A stretch of 64,000 bases of DNA from Chitinophagaceae bacterium (lineage in GTDB: Bacteria > Bacteroidota > Bacteroidia > Chitinophagales > Chitinophagaceae), in NCBI GenBank assembly GCA_016699815.1, contig CP065012.1:2829001-2893000 (forward strand), given 5' to 3'. Shown here in pieces: positions 48,935 through 57,254 of this stretch. Numbering within the stretch: the stretch's first letter is position 1; the number at the start of each line of letters is the position of its first letter. The notes beneath the pieces are model-generated. The model was not told where the DNA came from. It did not search any database and saw nothing but the letters and a program-made list of their open reading frames with translations. Both the position numbers and the translations under genes were made by a program.

Positions 48935-49912
48935 ATGCAGCATTGTTACGATATATTAATTATTGGTGCAGGGCCTATTGGCTTGGCCTGCGCTATTGAA
49001 GCAGAGAAAAATGAATTGAATTATAGAGTTATAGAAAAAGGGGCGCTGGTAAACAGTTTATACCATTATCCTTTATTTATGACTTTTTTTTCTACAGCCG
49101 AGCGCCTCGAGGTAGGCAATATACCCTTTACAAGCGTAAGTTTTAAACCGGGCAGGCAGGAGGCATTGGAATATTACCGCAATATTCACCGGCATTTTGG
49201 TTTTAACATCAACTTTTACGAAAAAGCAGGGCAGGTAACAAAAGGCGCCGATGGGTTATTTACCGTTACAACGTCAAAAGATAAATATAAGGCCAAAGCC
49301 ATAATTATAGCTACAGGGTTTTATGATATTCCCGTGTATCTTAATATCCCCGGGGAAAACCTACCAAAGGTTTCACATTATTATAAAGAGGCGCATCCAT
49401 ATTGTGGCCAAAAATTGATAATTATTGGCGCCAATAATTCAGCAGTAGATGCAGCGCTGGAGTGCTGGCGAAAAGGAGCGGAGGTAACCATGGTTATAAG
49501 GGGCAGTGGTATACATAAAAGGGTAAAATATTGGGTAAAACCCGATATTGAAAACCGGATTGAAGAAGGAAGTATCAAAACATATTTCAACTCGGTAGTA
49601 CAGGAAATAAAACAACATTCCGTAATTATCAAAAGCGGCAATGGGCAAATTGAACTGCCCAACGATTTTGTACTTGCGCTTACCGGCTACCGACCGGATT
49701 TTGAAATGTTGCAGCAATGCGGCATCCAATTATCAGCAGATGGGTTGTTTACGCCAAGCTATAACCCCGATACTATGGAAAGCAATGTGAACGGGCTTTA
49801 CCTTGCCGGTGTTGTATGTGGTGGCATGGAAACACACAAATGGTTTATTGAAAATTCGAGGGAACACGCAGCAATTATTTTCCGGCATATTTTATTGCAA
49901 AAAAACAATTAA
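48935..49912 (+). CDS. YpdA-like flavoprotein (putative bacillithiol disulfide reductase)
   Basis: 325 residues. FAD/NADPH-dependent oxidoreductase of the thioredoxin-reductase superfamily. FAD-binding GAGPIGLACAIEAE at residues 10-23, the NADPH-binding GANNSAVDAALECWRKGAEV near residue 168, and the C-terminal FAD contact NGLYLAGVVCGGMETHKWFIE. It lacks the redox CxxC of thioredoxin reductase, as YpdA/Bdr enzymes do. YpdA reduces bacillithiol disulfide in Firmicutes; bacillithiol is also known from some Bacteroidota, so that role is possible. Confidence 0.82.
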   Translation: MQHCYDILIIGAGPIGLACAIEAEKNELNYRVIEKGALVNSLYHYPLFMTFFSTAERLEVGNIPFTSVSFKPGRQEALEYYRNIHRHFGFNINFYEKAGQVTKGADGLFTVTTSKDKYKAKAIIIATGFYDIPVYLNIPGENLPKVSHYYKEAHPYCGQKLIIIGANNSAVDAALECWRKGAEVTMVIRGSGIHKRVKYWVKPDIENRIEEGSIKTYFNSVVQEIKQHSVIIKSGNGQIELPNDFVLALTGYRPDFEMLQQCGIQLSADGLFTPSYNPDTMESNVNGLYLAGVVCGGMETHKWFIENSREHAAIIFRHILLQKNN

Positions 49913-50035
49913 TCAGGTTGGCTATAGGTTAAGTTTTTTTTTAATAAAATTTTGATAATCAAAAAGGGTTTAAGGGATAGTAATTTTAACAAATATCTTT
50001 TTTTATTTAACGGGTAAAGAAAAAAGAAAAAATCT

Positions 50036-50043
50036 TATATTTG
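50036..50043 (+). promoter_or_regulatory. -7 promoter element of greA
   Basis: TATATTTG, exact TAnnTTTG; the start site would fall near 50049, directly ahead of the leader terminator. No clear -33 box. Confidence 0.6.
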
Positions 50044-50051
50044 TTCATCTG

Positions 50052-50088
50052 CAACGCTTCGGCTAATACCGGGCGTTGTATTTTTTTT
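50052..50088 (+). terminator. Intrinsic terminator/attenuator in the greA leader
   Basis: CAACGC (50052-50057) pairs with GCGTTG (50073-50078), extended inside by CGG/CCG around CTAATA, followed by TA and eight T. It lies between the predicted start site and ATG 50110, so most transcripts would stop after about 40 bases unless read through. Confidence 0.75.
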
Positions 50089-50109
50089 ATTTGTACTAAA
50101 TAGATTTTT

Positions 50110-50583
50110 ATGGCTGAAACAAACTACGTAACAAAAGAAACATTTGAAAAAATGCAGCAAGAGCTCCAATCTATGAAAGGCATAGACAGGCCTGCAGCAA
50201 GCAAAGCCATTGCCGAAGCCAGGGAAAAAGGCGATTTAAAAGAAAATGCAGAGTATGATGCGGCAAAGGAAGCACAAGGTATGCTGGAAGCAAAAATTAA
50301 ACAGCTGGAAGGAGTAATTGCTACGGCTCGTATAGTGGATGAGTCCACCATTGATACCAGCAGGGTGAGCATACTTACCAGGGTAACCGTAGAAAACCTA
50401 AATACTAAGAAAAAAGCAACTTACCAGATAGTTTCAGAAAATGAGGCCGATTTAAAGGCAGGAAAAATTTCGGTTACCTCACCCATTGGCAACGGTTTAT
50501 TGGGTAAAGTGGTAGGCGATGTTGCAGAAGTAATTGTACCAGCGGGGCTTATTAAATTTAAGATTGAAGATATTTCGGTATAG
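50110..50583 (+). CDS. greA: Transcription elongation factor GreA
   Basis: 157 residues. Rescues backtracked RNA polymerase by stimulating transcript cleavage. The N-terminal coiled coil holds the acidic tip GDLKENAEYDAAKEAQ (residues ~41-56); the C-terminal FKBP-like domain includes VTVENLNTKKKATYQIVSENEA and GLLGKVVGDVAEV. Full length. It is preceded by a promoter and a leader terminator, suggesting control by termination/read-through; E. coli greA is a precedent for leader termination. The HIT gene follows 49 bases downstream. Confidence 0.95.
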   Translation: MAETNYVTKETFEKMQQELQSMKGIDRPAASKAIAEAREKGDLKENAEYDAAKEAQGMLEAKIKQLEGVIATARIVDESTIDTSRVSILTRVTVENLNTKKKATYQIVSENEADLKAGKISVTSPIGNGLLGKVVGDVAEVIVPAGLIKFKIEDISV

Positions 50584-50632
50584 CCCAAAGATATTTTTGA
50601 AACTAGAGTTTTTTGTAAAATTTAATTTGTGT

Positions 50633-51022
50633 ATGACCATTTTCTCAAAAATTATAGCTGGCGAAATCCCTTCATATAAAATTGCAGAGAATGAACGCTT
50701 CCTTGCTTTTTTAGATGTATTTCCTTTAGTAAAAGGCCATGTACTGGTAGTGCCAAAAACAGAGGTGGATAAATTATTTGATTTAACCGATGATTACCTT
50801 GCCGAAATGCTGGTTTTTGCAAAACCTGTTGCCAGGGCTATTGAAAAATCTTTTGATTGCAAGCGCTGTGGAATAAGTGTGGTAGGCCTTGAAGTACCGC
50901 ATGTGCACATGCACCTAATTCCCATTAATACGGCTGATGATTTAAATTTTACCCGGCTGAAACTCAATGTTGCAGAAGAAGAAATGAAACATATCAGGGA
51001 AAAAATACTATCCAATATATAG
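50633..51022 (+). CDS. HIT family hydrolase
   Basis: 129 residues from ATG 50633 (MTIFSKIIAGEIPSYKI), the standard HIT start; the open frame from 50534 runs into greA and is rejected. Nucleotide hydrolase or transferase of the Hint/HinT type. The active-site triad is HVHMHLIP at about residues 94-101; KGHVLVVPK is the usual upstream block. Follows greA in the same direction, converges with the dNK gene (18 bases between stops). Confidence 0.9.
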   Translation: MTIFSKIIAGEIPSYKIAENERFLAFLDVFPLVKGHVLVVPKTEVDKLFDLTDDYLAEMLVFAKPVARAIEKSFDCKRCGISVVGLEVPHVHMHLIPINTADDLNFTRLKLNVAEEEMKHIREKILSNI

Positions 51023-51040
51023 GATACATTTTTAAATATC

Positions 51041-51676
51041 TTAAAACAAACCAAATAACTGGGCATCTACCTGGGTAATTATTTTTCCAAGGTCTTCATC
51101 GTTATCGGCAAATTTATTGGTATCTGCATCAATGATTAACAGCTTGCCTTCTTTATAACTTTCTATCCAGTTGTTGTAATACTCATTGAGTTTTTTCAGG
51201 TAATCGAGCCGGATGTTTTCCTCGTATTCACGCCCCCTTTTTTGTATTTGTGCAACTAAAGTAGGAACAGAGGCTTTTAAATAAATCAATAGATCAGGCG
51301 GTTGTACCATGGTTTTGAGGGTTTCAAAAAAGCGGTAATAATTTTCAAAATCCCTTTTGCCCATCAGGTTCATATCATGCAGGTTGGGGGCAAAAATATT
51401 AGCATCTTCATATATGGTCCTGTCCTGTATTACAGTTTCGGTTCCCCGGTGTATTTCCAAAAGCTGGTTAAGCCTGCTGTTTAAAAAATAAATTTGCAGG
51501 TTAAAGCTCCACCTCGGCATGTCTTCATAAAAGTCGTTCAGGTAAGGGTTATGGTCCACATCTTCAAACTGAGGGATCCATTTATAATGCTTACTGAGCA
51601 TTTCTGTAAGCGTTGTTTTGCCAGCGCCAATATTACCAGCTACTGCAATATGCTTTGGTTTTTTTGCTTTTGCCAT
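51041..51676 (-). CDS. Deoxynucleoside kinase
   Basis: 211 residues. Phosphorylates deoxynucleosides (salvage). P-loop GNIGAGKTTLTEML at residues ~14-27; the DRS-type motif appears as IQDRTIYEDANIF; RGREYEENIRLDYLKKLNEYY is the lid/LID-Arg region. Similar to bacterial dAdo/dGuo kinases of Bacteroidota and Firmicutes. Which base is preferred cannot be read from the sequence. Follows trpS by 62 bases on the same strand. Confidence 0.88.
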   Translation of the reverse strand: MAKAKKPKHIAVAGNIGAGKTTLTEMLSKHYKWIPQFEDVDHNPYLNDFYEDMPRWSFNLQIYFLNSRLNQLLEIHRGTETVIQDRTIYEDANIFAPNLHDMNLMGKRDFENYYRFFETLKTMVQPPDLLIYLKASVPTLVAQIQKRGREYEENIRLDYLKKLNEYYNNWIESYKEGKLLIIDADTNKFADNDEDLGKIITQVDAQLFGLF

Positions 51677-51738
51677 AGTGTATAAAAGTAAAAATTCTAC
51701 GCCAAAAAAAAATTTTATTTTTTAAAAGCAGCGGAAAG

Positions 51739-52740
51739 TTAAAAGTATTTAAGCCCCATTGCCTGGCGCACCAGTTCCATGCTGGCATTGGCGCTTTTTC
51801 GGGCTTTATCTGCCCCTTGCCTCATTATTTTTTCCAGGTAATTTTCATCGGCCAAAATCGAATTGGCTTTTTGCCTTATTGGGGCAATAAATTTCACCAT
51901 ATCTTCTGCCAGTTGCTTTTTCATATCGCCAAAACGAATGCGGCAATCACTGTAATCATTTTTGTATTGGGCAATTACCTCCTGGGTGCTTACCAGTTCC
52001 ATCAATAAAAACAGGTTGGCAACCGAATCGGGCATTACGCTGTTTTTTTCTGCAGGCGCTTCGCCGGTTACCGCTTTCATTAATTTTTTACGGATGCTTT
52101 CATCGTCATCTGCCAGGTAAAGCGTGGCCATTTGGTTTTCGCTCTTGCTCATTTTTCCTGTACCGTCAAGGCTGGGTACTTTTAGTAATGTTTCGCCAAA
52201 ATTAAAAGCCATTGGTTCGGGAAAAACATCGCCATAACGGTGATTGAAACGTTGGGCAAAATTACGGGTCATTTCCAGGTGTTGTTCCTGGTCTTTACCC
52301 ACAGGTACATAGCTTGCCCTGTGTATGAGAATATCGGTAGCCATAAGCACAGGATACGTAAGTAAACCTGCATTAATATTTTGCGGATGCAGCCTTGCTT
52401 TATCTTTAAAGGTGGCCGTTTTTTCCAGTTCGCCTTTATAAGCAAGCATATTGAGGTAAAGATAAAGTTCACTGGTTTCATATAAATGGCTTTGGCAATA
52501 CAGCGCCACTTTTTCAGGATTGAGCCCACAGGCAATATTTTCGGCAATTACCCGCTGTACATTTTTTTTGAGTTCCGTTGTATCGGGGTGTGTAGTGAGA
52601 GAATGCAGGTCGGCCACCATAAAAAAACAGGTATGCGTTTCCTGCATTTTTACATAATTACGCATAGCGCCAAAATAATTTCCCAAATGCAGGAAACCGG
52701 TGGGCCGAATACCACTCATTACTATATTATTTGCAACCAT
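51739..52740 (-). CDS. trpS: Tryptophan-tRNA ligase
   Basis: 333 residues, class I synthetase. HIGH-type motif in GIRPTGFLHLGNYFGAMRNY (from residue 9), KMSKS motif in GTGKMSKSENQM. DQEQHLEMTRNFAQRFN is the conserved tRNA/Trp-binding block. Complete and of normal length. Upstream, divergent gatC starts 125 bases away. Confidence 0.95.
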   Translation of the reverse strand: MVANNIVMSGIRPTGFLHLGNYFGAMRNYVKMQETHTCFFMVADLHSLTTHPDTTELKKNVQRVIAENIACGLNPEKVALYCQSHLYETSELYLYLNMLAYKGELEKTATFKDKARLHPQNINAGLLTYPVLMATDILIHRASYVPVGKDQEQHLEMTRNFAQRFNHRYGDVFPEPMAFNFGETLLKVPSLDGTGKMSKSENQMATLYLADDDESIRKKLMKAVTGEAPAEKNSVMPDSVANLFLLMELVSTQEVIAQYKNDYSDCRIRFGDMKKQLAEDMVKFIAPIRQKANSILADENYLEKIMRQGADKARKSANASMELVRQAMGLKYF

Positions 52741-52852
52741 ATACTAATCTGTACTAATGCTTATTTGTGTTTTTTTAGTTTGGCGAAGATAAGCAATGGG
52801 GCTGCAAATTGTTATCTTTTAGTAAAATGCTGTTTCATAGCCATCAATGTTT

Positions 52853-52860
52853 TATTTTTG
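52853..52860 (+). promoter_or_regulatory. -7 promoter element of gatC
   Basis: TATTTTTG, exact TAnnTTTG, ends exactly 4 bases before ATG 52865; possible leaderless start. Confidence 0.45.
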
Positions 52861-52864
52861 TTTT

Positions 52865-53155
52865 ATGGAAATAAGCAACGAAATGATAAGCAGGTTGGCA
52901 AAGCTAAGCAGGCTCTCATTTAACGATGAGGAAAAAGAGGCGATTAAGGCCGATTTACAAAATATGATTGGTTTTGTTGACAAACTACATGAAGTAGATA
53001 CCGGAAATGTAGAACCACTGCTGCATATTATTCCCCATCAAAATATTTACCGGGAGGATAGAATAGAGGGACATATCAGTAACCAGGAAGCTTTACATAA
53101 TGCACCTGTGCATGATGAACATTTTTTTAAAGTGCCTAAAGTAATCACCAAATAA
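52865..53155 (+). CDS. gatC: Asp/Glu-tRNA amidotransferase subunit C
   Basis: 96 residues. GatC holds GatA and GatB together in the enzyme that amidates misacylated Asp-tRNA-Asn or Glu-tRNA-Gln. The typical pattern is [34 protein letters not shown] (short parts quoted: [18 protein letters not shown]), and the C-terminal VIPKVI-like end is [11 protein letters not shown] 52865 (MEISNEMI) matches the family start; the ATG at 52847 lies ahead of the predicted promoter box. gatA and gatB are elsewhere. Followed 10 bases later by the ABC ATPase. Confidence 0.9.
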   Translation: MEISNEMISRLAKLSRLSFNDEEKEAIKADLQNMIGFVDKLHEVDTGNVEPLLHIIPHQNIYREDRIEGHISNQEALHNAPVHDEHFFKVPKVITK

Positions 53156-53165
53156 ATTTATATTA

Positions 53166-53888
53166 ATGCCCGATCCTATTTTACAACTAAGCGAAATACG
53201 CAAGAGTTATTTCCTGGGTAAGCAGGAATTGCCTGTATTAAAGGGCATTACCATGAATATTAAAAAGAACGAGTATGTTGCATTAATGGGCCCAAGCGGT
53301 AGTGGCAAATCTACCTTAATGAATATATTGGGCTGCCTCGATTCACCCACTGCAGGCAGTTATATACTTAACGGTAAAGATGTAAGCAAGATGGATGATG
53401 GAGAACTGGCCGAAGTAAGGAATAAAGAAATAGGTTTTGTGTTTCAGCAATTTAATTTATTACCCAGGCTTACTGCGGCAGAAAATGTTGCATTGCCTTT
53501 AATTTATGCCGGCGTTTCAAGGCAGGAGCGGATACGCAGGGCAGAAGCTGTTTTGGAAAAAGTAAAACTTGAAGACAGGATGCACCATAAACCCAATGAA
53601 CTTAGTGGCGGGCAATGCCAGCGTGTAGCAATTGCCAGGGCATTAATCAATAACCCTTCTATAATTTTGGCTGATGAACCTACCGGTAACCTCGACTCAA
53701 GAACCTCTTACGAAATAATGGATATTTTAGGAAAGATACATACTGACGGCAATACGGTTATAATTGTAACACATGAAGAAGATATTTCTGAGTATGCCCA
53801 TAGGGTAGTGCGGTTAAAAGACGGGCAAATTGAATGGGATAAAGTAAACCTCAAACCTGTAGTTTCAAATTTATACAGTGTAAGCTGA
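53166..53888 (+). CDS. ABC transporter ATP-binding protein, LolD/MacB type
   Basis: 240 residues, one nucleotide-binding domain. Walker [10 protein letters not shown] at about residues 42-50, the Q-loop [22 protein letters not shown], signature [15 protein letters not shown], Walker [13 protein letters not shown] and H-loop [13 protein letters not shown]: a MacB/LolD-subfamily domain used by mechanotransmission transporters for lipoprotein release, peptide export or cell-division FtsE-like roles. No permease gene adjoins it; upstream is gatC and downstream the adenosyltransferase (13-base gap), so the partner is elsewhere. Confidence 0.88.
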   Translation: MPDPILQLSEIRKSYFLGKQELPVLKGITMNIKKNEYVALMGPSGSGKSTLMNILGCLDSPTAGSYILNGKDVSKMDDGELAEVRNKEIGFVFQQFNLLPRLTAAENVALPLIYAGVSRQERIRRAEAVLEKVKLEDRMHHKPNELSGGQCQRVAIARALINNPSIILADEPTGNLDSRTSYEIMDILGKIHTDGNTVIIVTHEEDISEYAHRVVRLKDGQIEWDKVNLKPVVSNLYSVS

Positions 53889-53901
53889 GCAATAAATAAA
53901 T

Positions 53902-54465
53902 ATGTCAATAAGAATTTATACCAAAACGGGAGATAAAGGAAAAACCAGCTTAATTGGCGGCACTAAGGTTGCCAAAAGCCATATTCGCATTGAAAGCTAT
54001 GGTAATGTGGACGAACTCAATTCTTTTATTGGGTTATTAAGAGACCATATTGCAGATGATAAAAGCAGAACAATGCTCAAAGAAATTCAGGACAGGCTTT
54101 TTACCATTGGTTCTTCGCTAGCCTGCGACCCTGAAAAGGATACAAAAATGGAAATACCGGATTTGAAGGAGGAAGATATTGCATTGCTGGAGCAGGAAAT
54201 TGACTGGATGAATGAGCAATTACCAGCACTAAAATCTTTTATTCTTCCCGGCGGGCATGTTGCCGTTTCCACTGCTCATGTTGCCCGCTGTGTTTGCAGG
54301 CGTGCAGAACGTAAATGTGTTGAAATGCATGAAGAGAATATTTTTGTAGATGAAAAAGTAATAAAGTACTTAAACCGTTTAAGCGATTATCTTTTTATGC
54401 TTTCCCGCTATATTGGGTTTTTATTGAAAACAGAAGAAATTCAATGGAAGCCACGCCTGGGTTAG
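53902..54465 (+). CDS. ATP:cob(I)alamin adenosyltransferase, PduO type
   Basis: 187 residues. Makes adenosylcobalamin from cob(I)alamin and ATP. The ATP-binding start is RIYTKTGDKGKTSLIGGTKV, with the family stretch RIESYGNVDELNSFIGLL, FILPGGHVAVSTAHVARCVCRRAER (Arg contacts) and YLNRLSDYLFMLSRYI. It supplies the cofactor needed by the acyl-CoA mutase subunits encoded at 12533 and 35603. Located 13 bases after the ABC ATPase, same strand, probably co-transcribed. Confidence 0.92.
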   Translation: MSIRIYTKTGDKGKTSLIGGTKVAKSHIRIESYGNVDELNSFIGLLRDHIADDKSRTMLKEIQDRLFTIGSSLACDPEKDTKMEIPDLKEEDIALLEQEIDWMNEQLPALKSFILPGGHVAVSTAHVARCVCRRAERKCVEMHEENIFVDEKVIKYLNRLSDYLFMLSRYIGFLLKTEEIQWKPRLG

Positions 54466-54476
54466 TTTTTGAAATG

Positions 54477-55334
54477 TTAAGGCAAATTGTCGTCTTTTTC
54501 TTCTTCTTCCCCGTCTTCAATCTTTAGCAGCCTCTTCTTAGTAATTTTATCGGATTGGCCGGGGATATATTTTTTCAAAACATATTTTTTTAACGGCACC
54601 TGAAAGGTTTTTTCAGGTATGGCTAAAAAAGAAATTTCAGTAGCCGTATAGGTTATGCTTTGTTTGCCGGATTTATGGTATTCGTATTGCATTACTAAAC
54701 CGGGAATGCAGCCAAACATTGGCTCTGCTGCAAGTAATGCATTATTTTGCTTTGCCGGAAAATAATATACTGAAAGTTCATGATCTTTATCAACCTGGAT
54801 ATTTACCTTACGGCACATTTTACCTAAAATTTCAAGGCTATCGTTTAAAAAAGTGCATGAACTAATATCATATTTTTTATTGAAAAACCTCCATTGAGAG
54901 GGTGTAAGACTGTACCTGTATTTTTCTTTACCCGACTCTTTAGTGATGGTTGCCGGCTTGCCTGCCGAAGGCGGATAATGAAAATATATGCTTTGAATAC
55001 GCATTAAACTGGACAGTACAATCTTTACTTTATCATTTTTTACATACACCGTTTTTACACCGCCATTATAGGTTTCGGCAATGCTCGATTTATTTTTGGC
55101 TTTAACGTTTATAGAATATGCAATGCTAAAAGGGTATTTGGCAAAACTGTCGGTTGCAACAATTATTGGAGCCGTGGAAACACTGTCAATAGCTGTGTGC
55201 AGGATACTTAATGCAGAGCTGTCTTTTATGGTTTGGGTACTATCCAATTGGGAATAAGAAGGCTTAGCAATAGATAAAAAAAATCCTGTAAAAATCAAAA
55301 ACCTTGTAAAAATATGAAGGCCGGGCATCTGCAA
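54477..55334 (-). CDS. Exported protein of unknown function, GLPGLI-like
   Basis: 285 residues with a signal peptide (FTRFLIFTGFFLSIAKPSYSQ); start at 55334 or at the ATG 6 bases inside. The segment FGCIPGLVMQYEYHKSG resembles the C-terminal signature of the GLPGLI-type Bacteroidota exported proteins, and the beta-rich middle (AYSINVKAKNKSSIAETYNGGVKTVYVKNDKVKIVL) fits; the resemblance is modest. The tail is acidic and Lys-rich (EDGEEEEKDDNLP). Separate transcript from the sigma/anti-sigma genes upstream, 44 bases away. Confidence 0.6.
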   Translation of the reverse strand: MQMPGLHIFTRFLIFTGFFLSIAKPSYSQLDSTQTIKDSSALSILHTAIDSVSTAPIIVATDSFAKYPFSIAYSINVKAKNKSSIAETYNGGVKTVYVKNDKVKIVLSSLMRIQSIYFHYPPSAGKPATITKESGKEKYRYSLTPSQWRFFNKKYDISSCTFLNDSLEILGKMCRKVNIQVDKDHELSVYYFPAKQNNALLAAEPMFGCIPGLVMQYEYHKSGKQSITYTATEISFLAIPEKTFQVPLKKYVLKKYIPGQSDKITKKRLLKIEDGEEEEKDDNLP

Positions 55335-55378
55335 TTTTTTGCTTTTATTTTTTTACAAATTAAAGTAAAAGCATGTAT

Positions 55379-56338
55379 TTAAAAAATCAAATCTCCTAAA
55401 TCAATCGGGTCAAAAGGGTTTTTCCCCGGTTTAATGTCAAAATAGGCTTTGTCGGCTTTTTGCCATTTTTCAATCCGCTTTTTTATTCTTTTGGATTTGT
55501 GTGTTGGCTTGCCATTACGTTTTGTGCCATACATTTTACGCATCATTTTCATCATTCCTTCCGAAATGGAAATAGAAGTGGAATTATCTACCCTAAGTTT
55601 TACATTTTCATTTTTTTGCTCGTTAAAAACAAATGAAGGAACATTTGCGCCTATAAAACTAGCAAAGCTTGCTAAAATATCGTTATCTCTTATTTTAATG
55701 TATTCATCATCTATTTGCATGAGGGTAAAAGTACCTTTACCTGCGGTATATTTATTTTTGGTAAACTTATTTTTTGCAGTACTTGTTTTATTGGCAAGAG
55801 TTAGAGCATTTTTATTTGCGTTATTATTGCTATCTGTCTTGGTTAATAAAGATGGGGCTGAAGAAGCTAATGAATTTCCTGCCGGGCTTGAAGTTGCCAG
55901 ATCTTCTTTGATTTGAACATCATTTGATCTATAATTAATGATACTCCATGTAGCAACCAGCAGTAAAATTATTGCCGCTGCTGCTGAAATTGTACGCCAT
56001 GGCATAGATACTACTTTGCCTGGGGTTCGCTTGGCAGAAATCCGCAGCCATATTTTTTGAAAGATATCACCTGGAGGTTTTACCCTGGTTTCTTTAAGGC
56101 TTGCTACGGTAACATCAATGGGGGTTTTTGATACCTGAGAAAAAATATTTTGAAAGAGCAGTTCTGATTTTTGCGGAGCAATTTGTAAACTTTTAAGTTC
56201 GGCAAAAATTTCTTTAAGTTGGTCGGCCTTTTCTTCTTCAGGGCAATAAATGTGTTCAATAATCCTGTGATACAATTCACCTGACGGCTGAATACTTAAT
56301 TCTATTAGGTTAGTTAATATATTTTCGGCGTTATTCAC
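55379..56338 (-). CDS. Putative anti-sigma factor, single-pass membrane protein
   Basis: 319 residues. About 115 cytosolic residues, one membrane helix at ~117-136 (TISAAAAIILLLVATWSIIN), then a Ser/Thr/Asn-rich and Lys-rich periplasmic part ending in a basic helix (KRIKKRIEKWQKADKAYFD). No zinc-type anti-sigma motif (HxxxCxxC) was seen. The role is inferred from overlap (8 bases) with the ECF sigma gene directly upstream. An unrelated membrane protein coupled to sigma is an alternative. Confidence 0.6.
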   Translation of the reverse strand: MNNAENILTNLIELSIQPSGELYHRIIEHIYCPEEEKADQLKEIFAELKSLQIAPQKSELLFQNIFSQVSKTPIDVTVASLKETRVKPPGDIFQKIWLRISAKRTPGKVVSMPWRTISAAAAIILLLVATWSIINYRSNDVQIKEDLATSSPAGNSLASSAPSLLTKTDSNNNANKNALTLANKTSTAKNKFTKNKYTAGKGTFTLMQIDDEYIKIRDNDILASFASFIGANVPSFVFNEQKNENVKLRVDNSTSISISEGMMKMMRKMYGTKRNGKPTHKSKRIKKRIEKWQKADKAYFDIKPGKNPFDPIDLGDLIF

Positions 56339-56882
56339 TTTCCGTGGTAGTAAGTATTTTTTTTAAGTAAATCCTTGCCTTATGCAATTTCGATTTGCTG
56401 CCACTTTCCGTTATCCCCAGCATTTCGGCAATTTCTTTATGGTTATAGCCTTCAATAATATACAGGTTTACAATTGTTCTGTATCCATCTGGTATTTGTT
56501 GAATCAGTTTTAGCAAATCCTGCATATCCAGTTTGGCATTTGCCCCTAATTCTGTTGTGGCAACATTGAGGTTTTCATTAATTTCTGCAAACTGAACTTT
56601 CTTTTTTCTCAGCTCATCCAGGCATACAGTAACAAACACCCTTCTTGCCCAGCCTTCAAAAGAGCCCTCACCTCTGAAATTGGATAGATTGCGGTATAAT
56701 TTAATAAAGCCTTCCTGAAAATAATCGTCAGCAGTGTTAGGGTTGCCTGCGTATCGTAGACAGAGGCTATACATTTTGCCAGACAGGAAATCATAAATTT
56801 CCCTAAAAGCCTTTTCATCGCCAGCTAATGCGCTTTGTATTAAGACGTCCGGATTAGCTAAAATGTTCCCAATGCTGCTCAT
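56331..56882 (-). CDS. ECF-type RNA polymerase sigma factor
   Basis: 183 residues. Sigma region 2 (ADDYFQEGFIKLYRNLSNFRGEGSFEGWARRVFVTVCLDELRK, parts: DDYFQEGFIKLYRN, GWARRVFV) and region 4 (IVNLYIIEGYNHKEIAEMLGITESGSKSKLHKARIYLKK, parts: YNHKEIAEMLGI, SKSKLHKAR) are clear. It directs transcription of an envelope or stress regulon. Followed by the membrane protein gene with an 8-base overlap. No FecA-like TonB receptor adjoins. Confidence 0.88.
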   Translation of the reverse strand: MSSIGNILANPDVLIQSALAGDEKAFREIYDFLSGKMYSLCLRYAGNPNTADDYFQEGFIKLYRNLSNFRGEGSFEGWARRVFVTVCLDELRKKKVQFAEINENLNVATTELGANAKLDMQDLLKLIQQIPDGYRTIVNLYIIEGYNHKEIAEMLGITESGSKSKLHKARIYLKKILTTTESE

Positions 56883-56986
56883 TTATTAAAATTCATGCAT
56901 AATTAACTACAAATCATAGGAGATATGGCGGTAAATGTAATGATTTAAGGGATGAAATTAAGAAAAACATTACTATTGTTTGTGTT

Positions 56987-57017
56987 TTTGCAGAATAATC
57001 AAATACCTGTATTTTTG
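56987..57017 (+). promoter_or_regulatory. Promoter of the tRNA-Met gene
   Basis: TTTG (56987-56990), 19 bases, TATTTTTG (57010-57017): a consensus Bacteroidota promoter at ideal spacing, ending 17 bases before the tRNA. Confidence 0.75.
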
Positions 57018-57034
57018 CACCCCAAATTTATTTG

Positions 57035-57108
57035 GCCGGGGTAGCTCAGCTGGTTAGAGCACAGGATTCATAACCCTGAGGTCGGCAGTTCAAGTCTGCT
57101 CCCCGGTA
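57035..57108 (+). tRNA. tRNA-Met (anticodon CAT, elongator type)
   Basis: Full cloverleaf of 74 bases. Acceptor GCCGGGG/CCCCGGT (with a G-T wobble as the first pair), D arm GCTC/GAGC, anticodon arm CAGGA-TTCATAA-CCCTG with an A-C mismatch next to the loop, variable AGGTC, T arm GGCAG/CTGCT and T loop TTCAAGT. The CCA end is not encoded. CAT could also be a lysidine-modified tRNA-Ile; the sequence resembles elongator Met genes of Bacteroidota. It lacks the initiator-type mismatch at the first acceptor pair. Confidence 0.93.
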
Positions 57109-57112
57109 CATC

Positions 57113-57137
57113 AGCCGCTCTTTTGAGCGGCTTTTTT
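57113..57137 (+). terminator. Intrinsic terminator of the tRNA-Met gene
   Basis: AGCCGCTC-TTTT-GAGCGGCT, a perfect 8-bp stem, followed by TTTTT; it starts only 5 bases after the tRNA. Confidence 0.9.
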
Positions 57138-57254
57138 CATTATCAATAGGGAAAAAATCCGAAGCCCAATTTTTAATAATGTGTTATTTGTCAAAAATAT
57201 TTTATTCAATTTTAAATTGTGCTGCATACCTTTAAAATTCAAAAATTACGTAAG

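Noticed and set aside
52847..52864. Upstream ATG for gatC
   Set aside because: It precedes the predicted -7 box; the family start matches ATG 52865.
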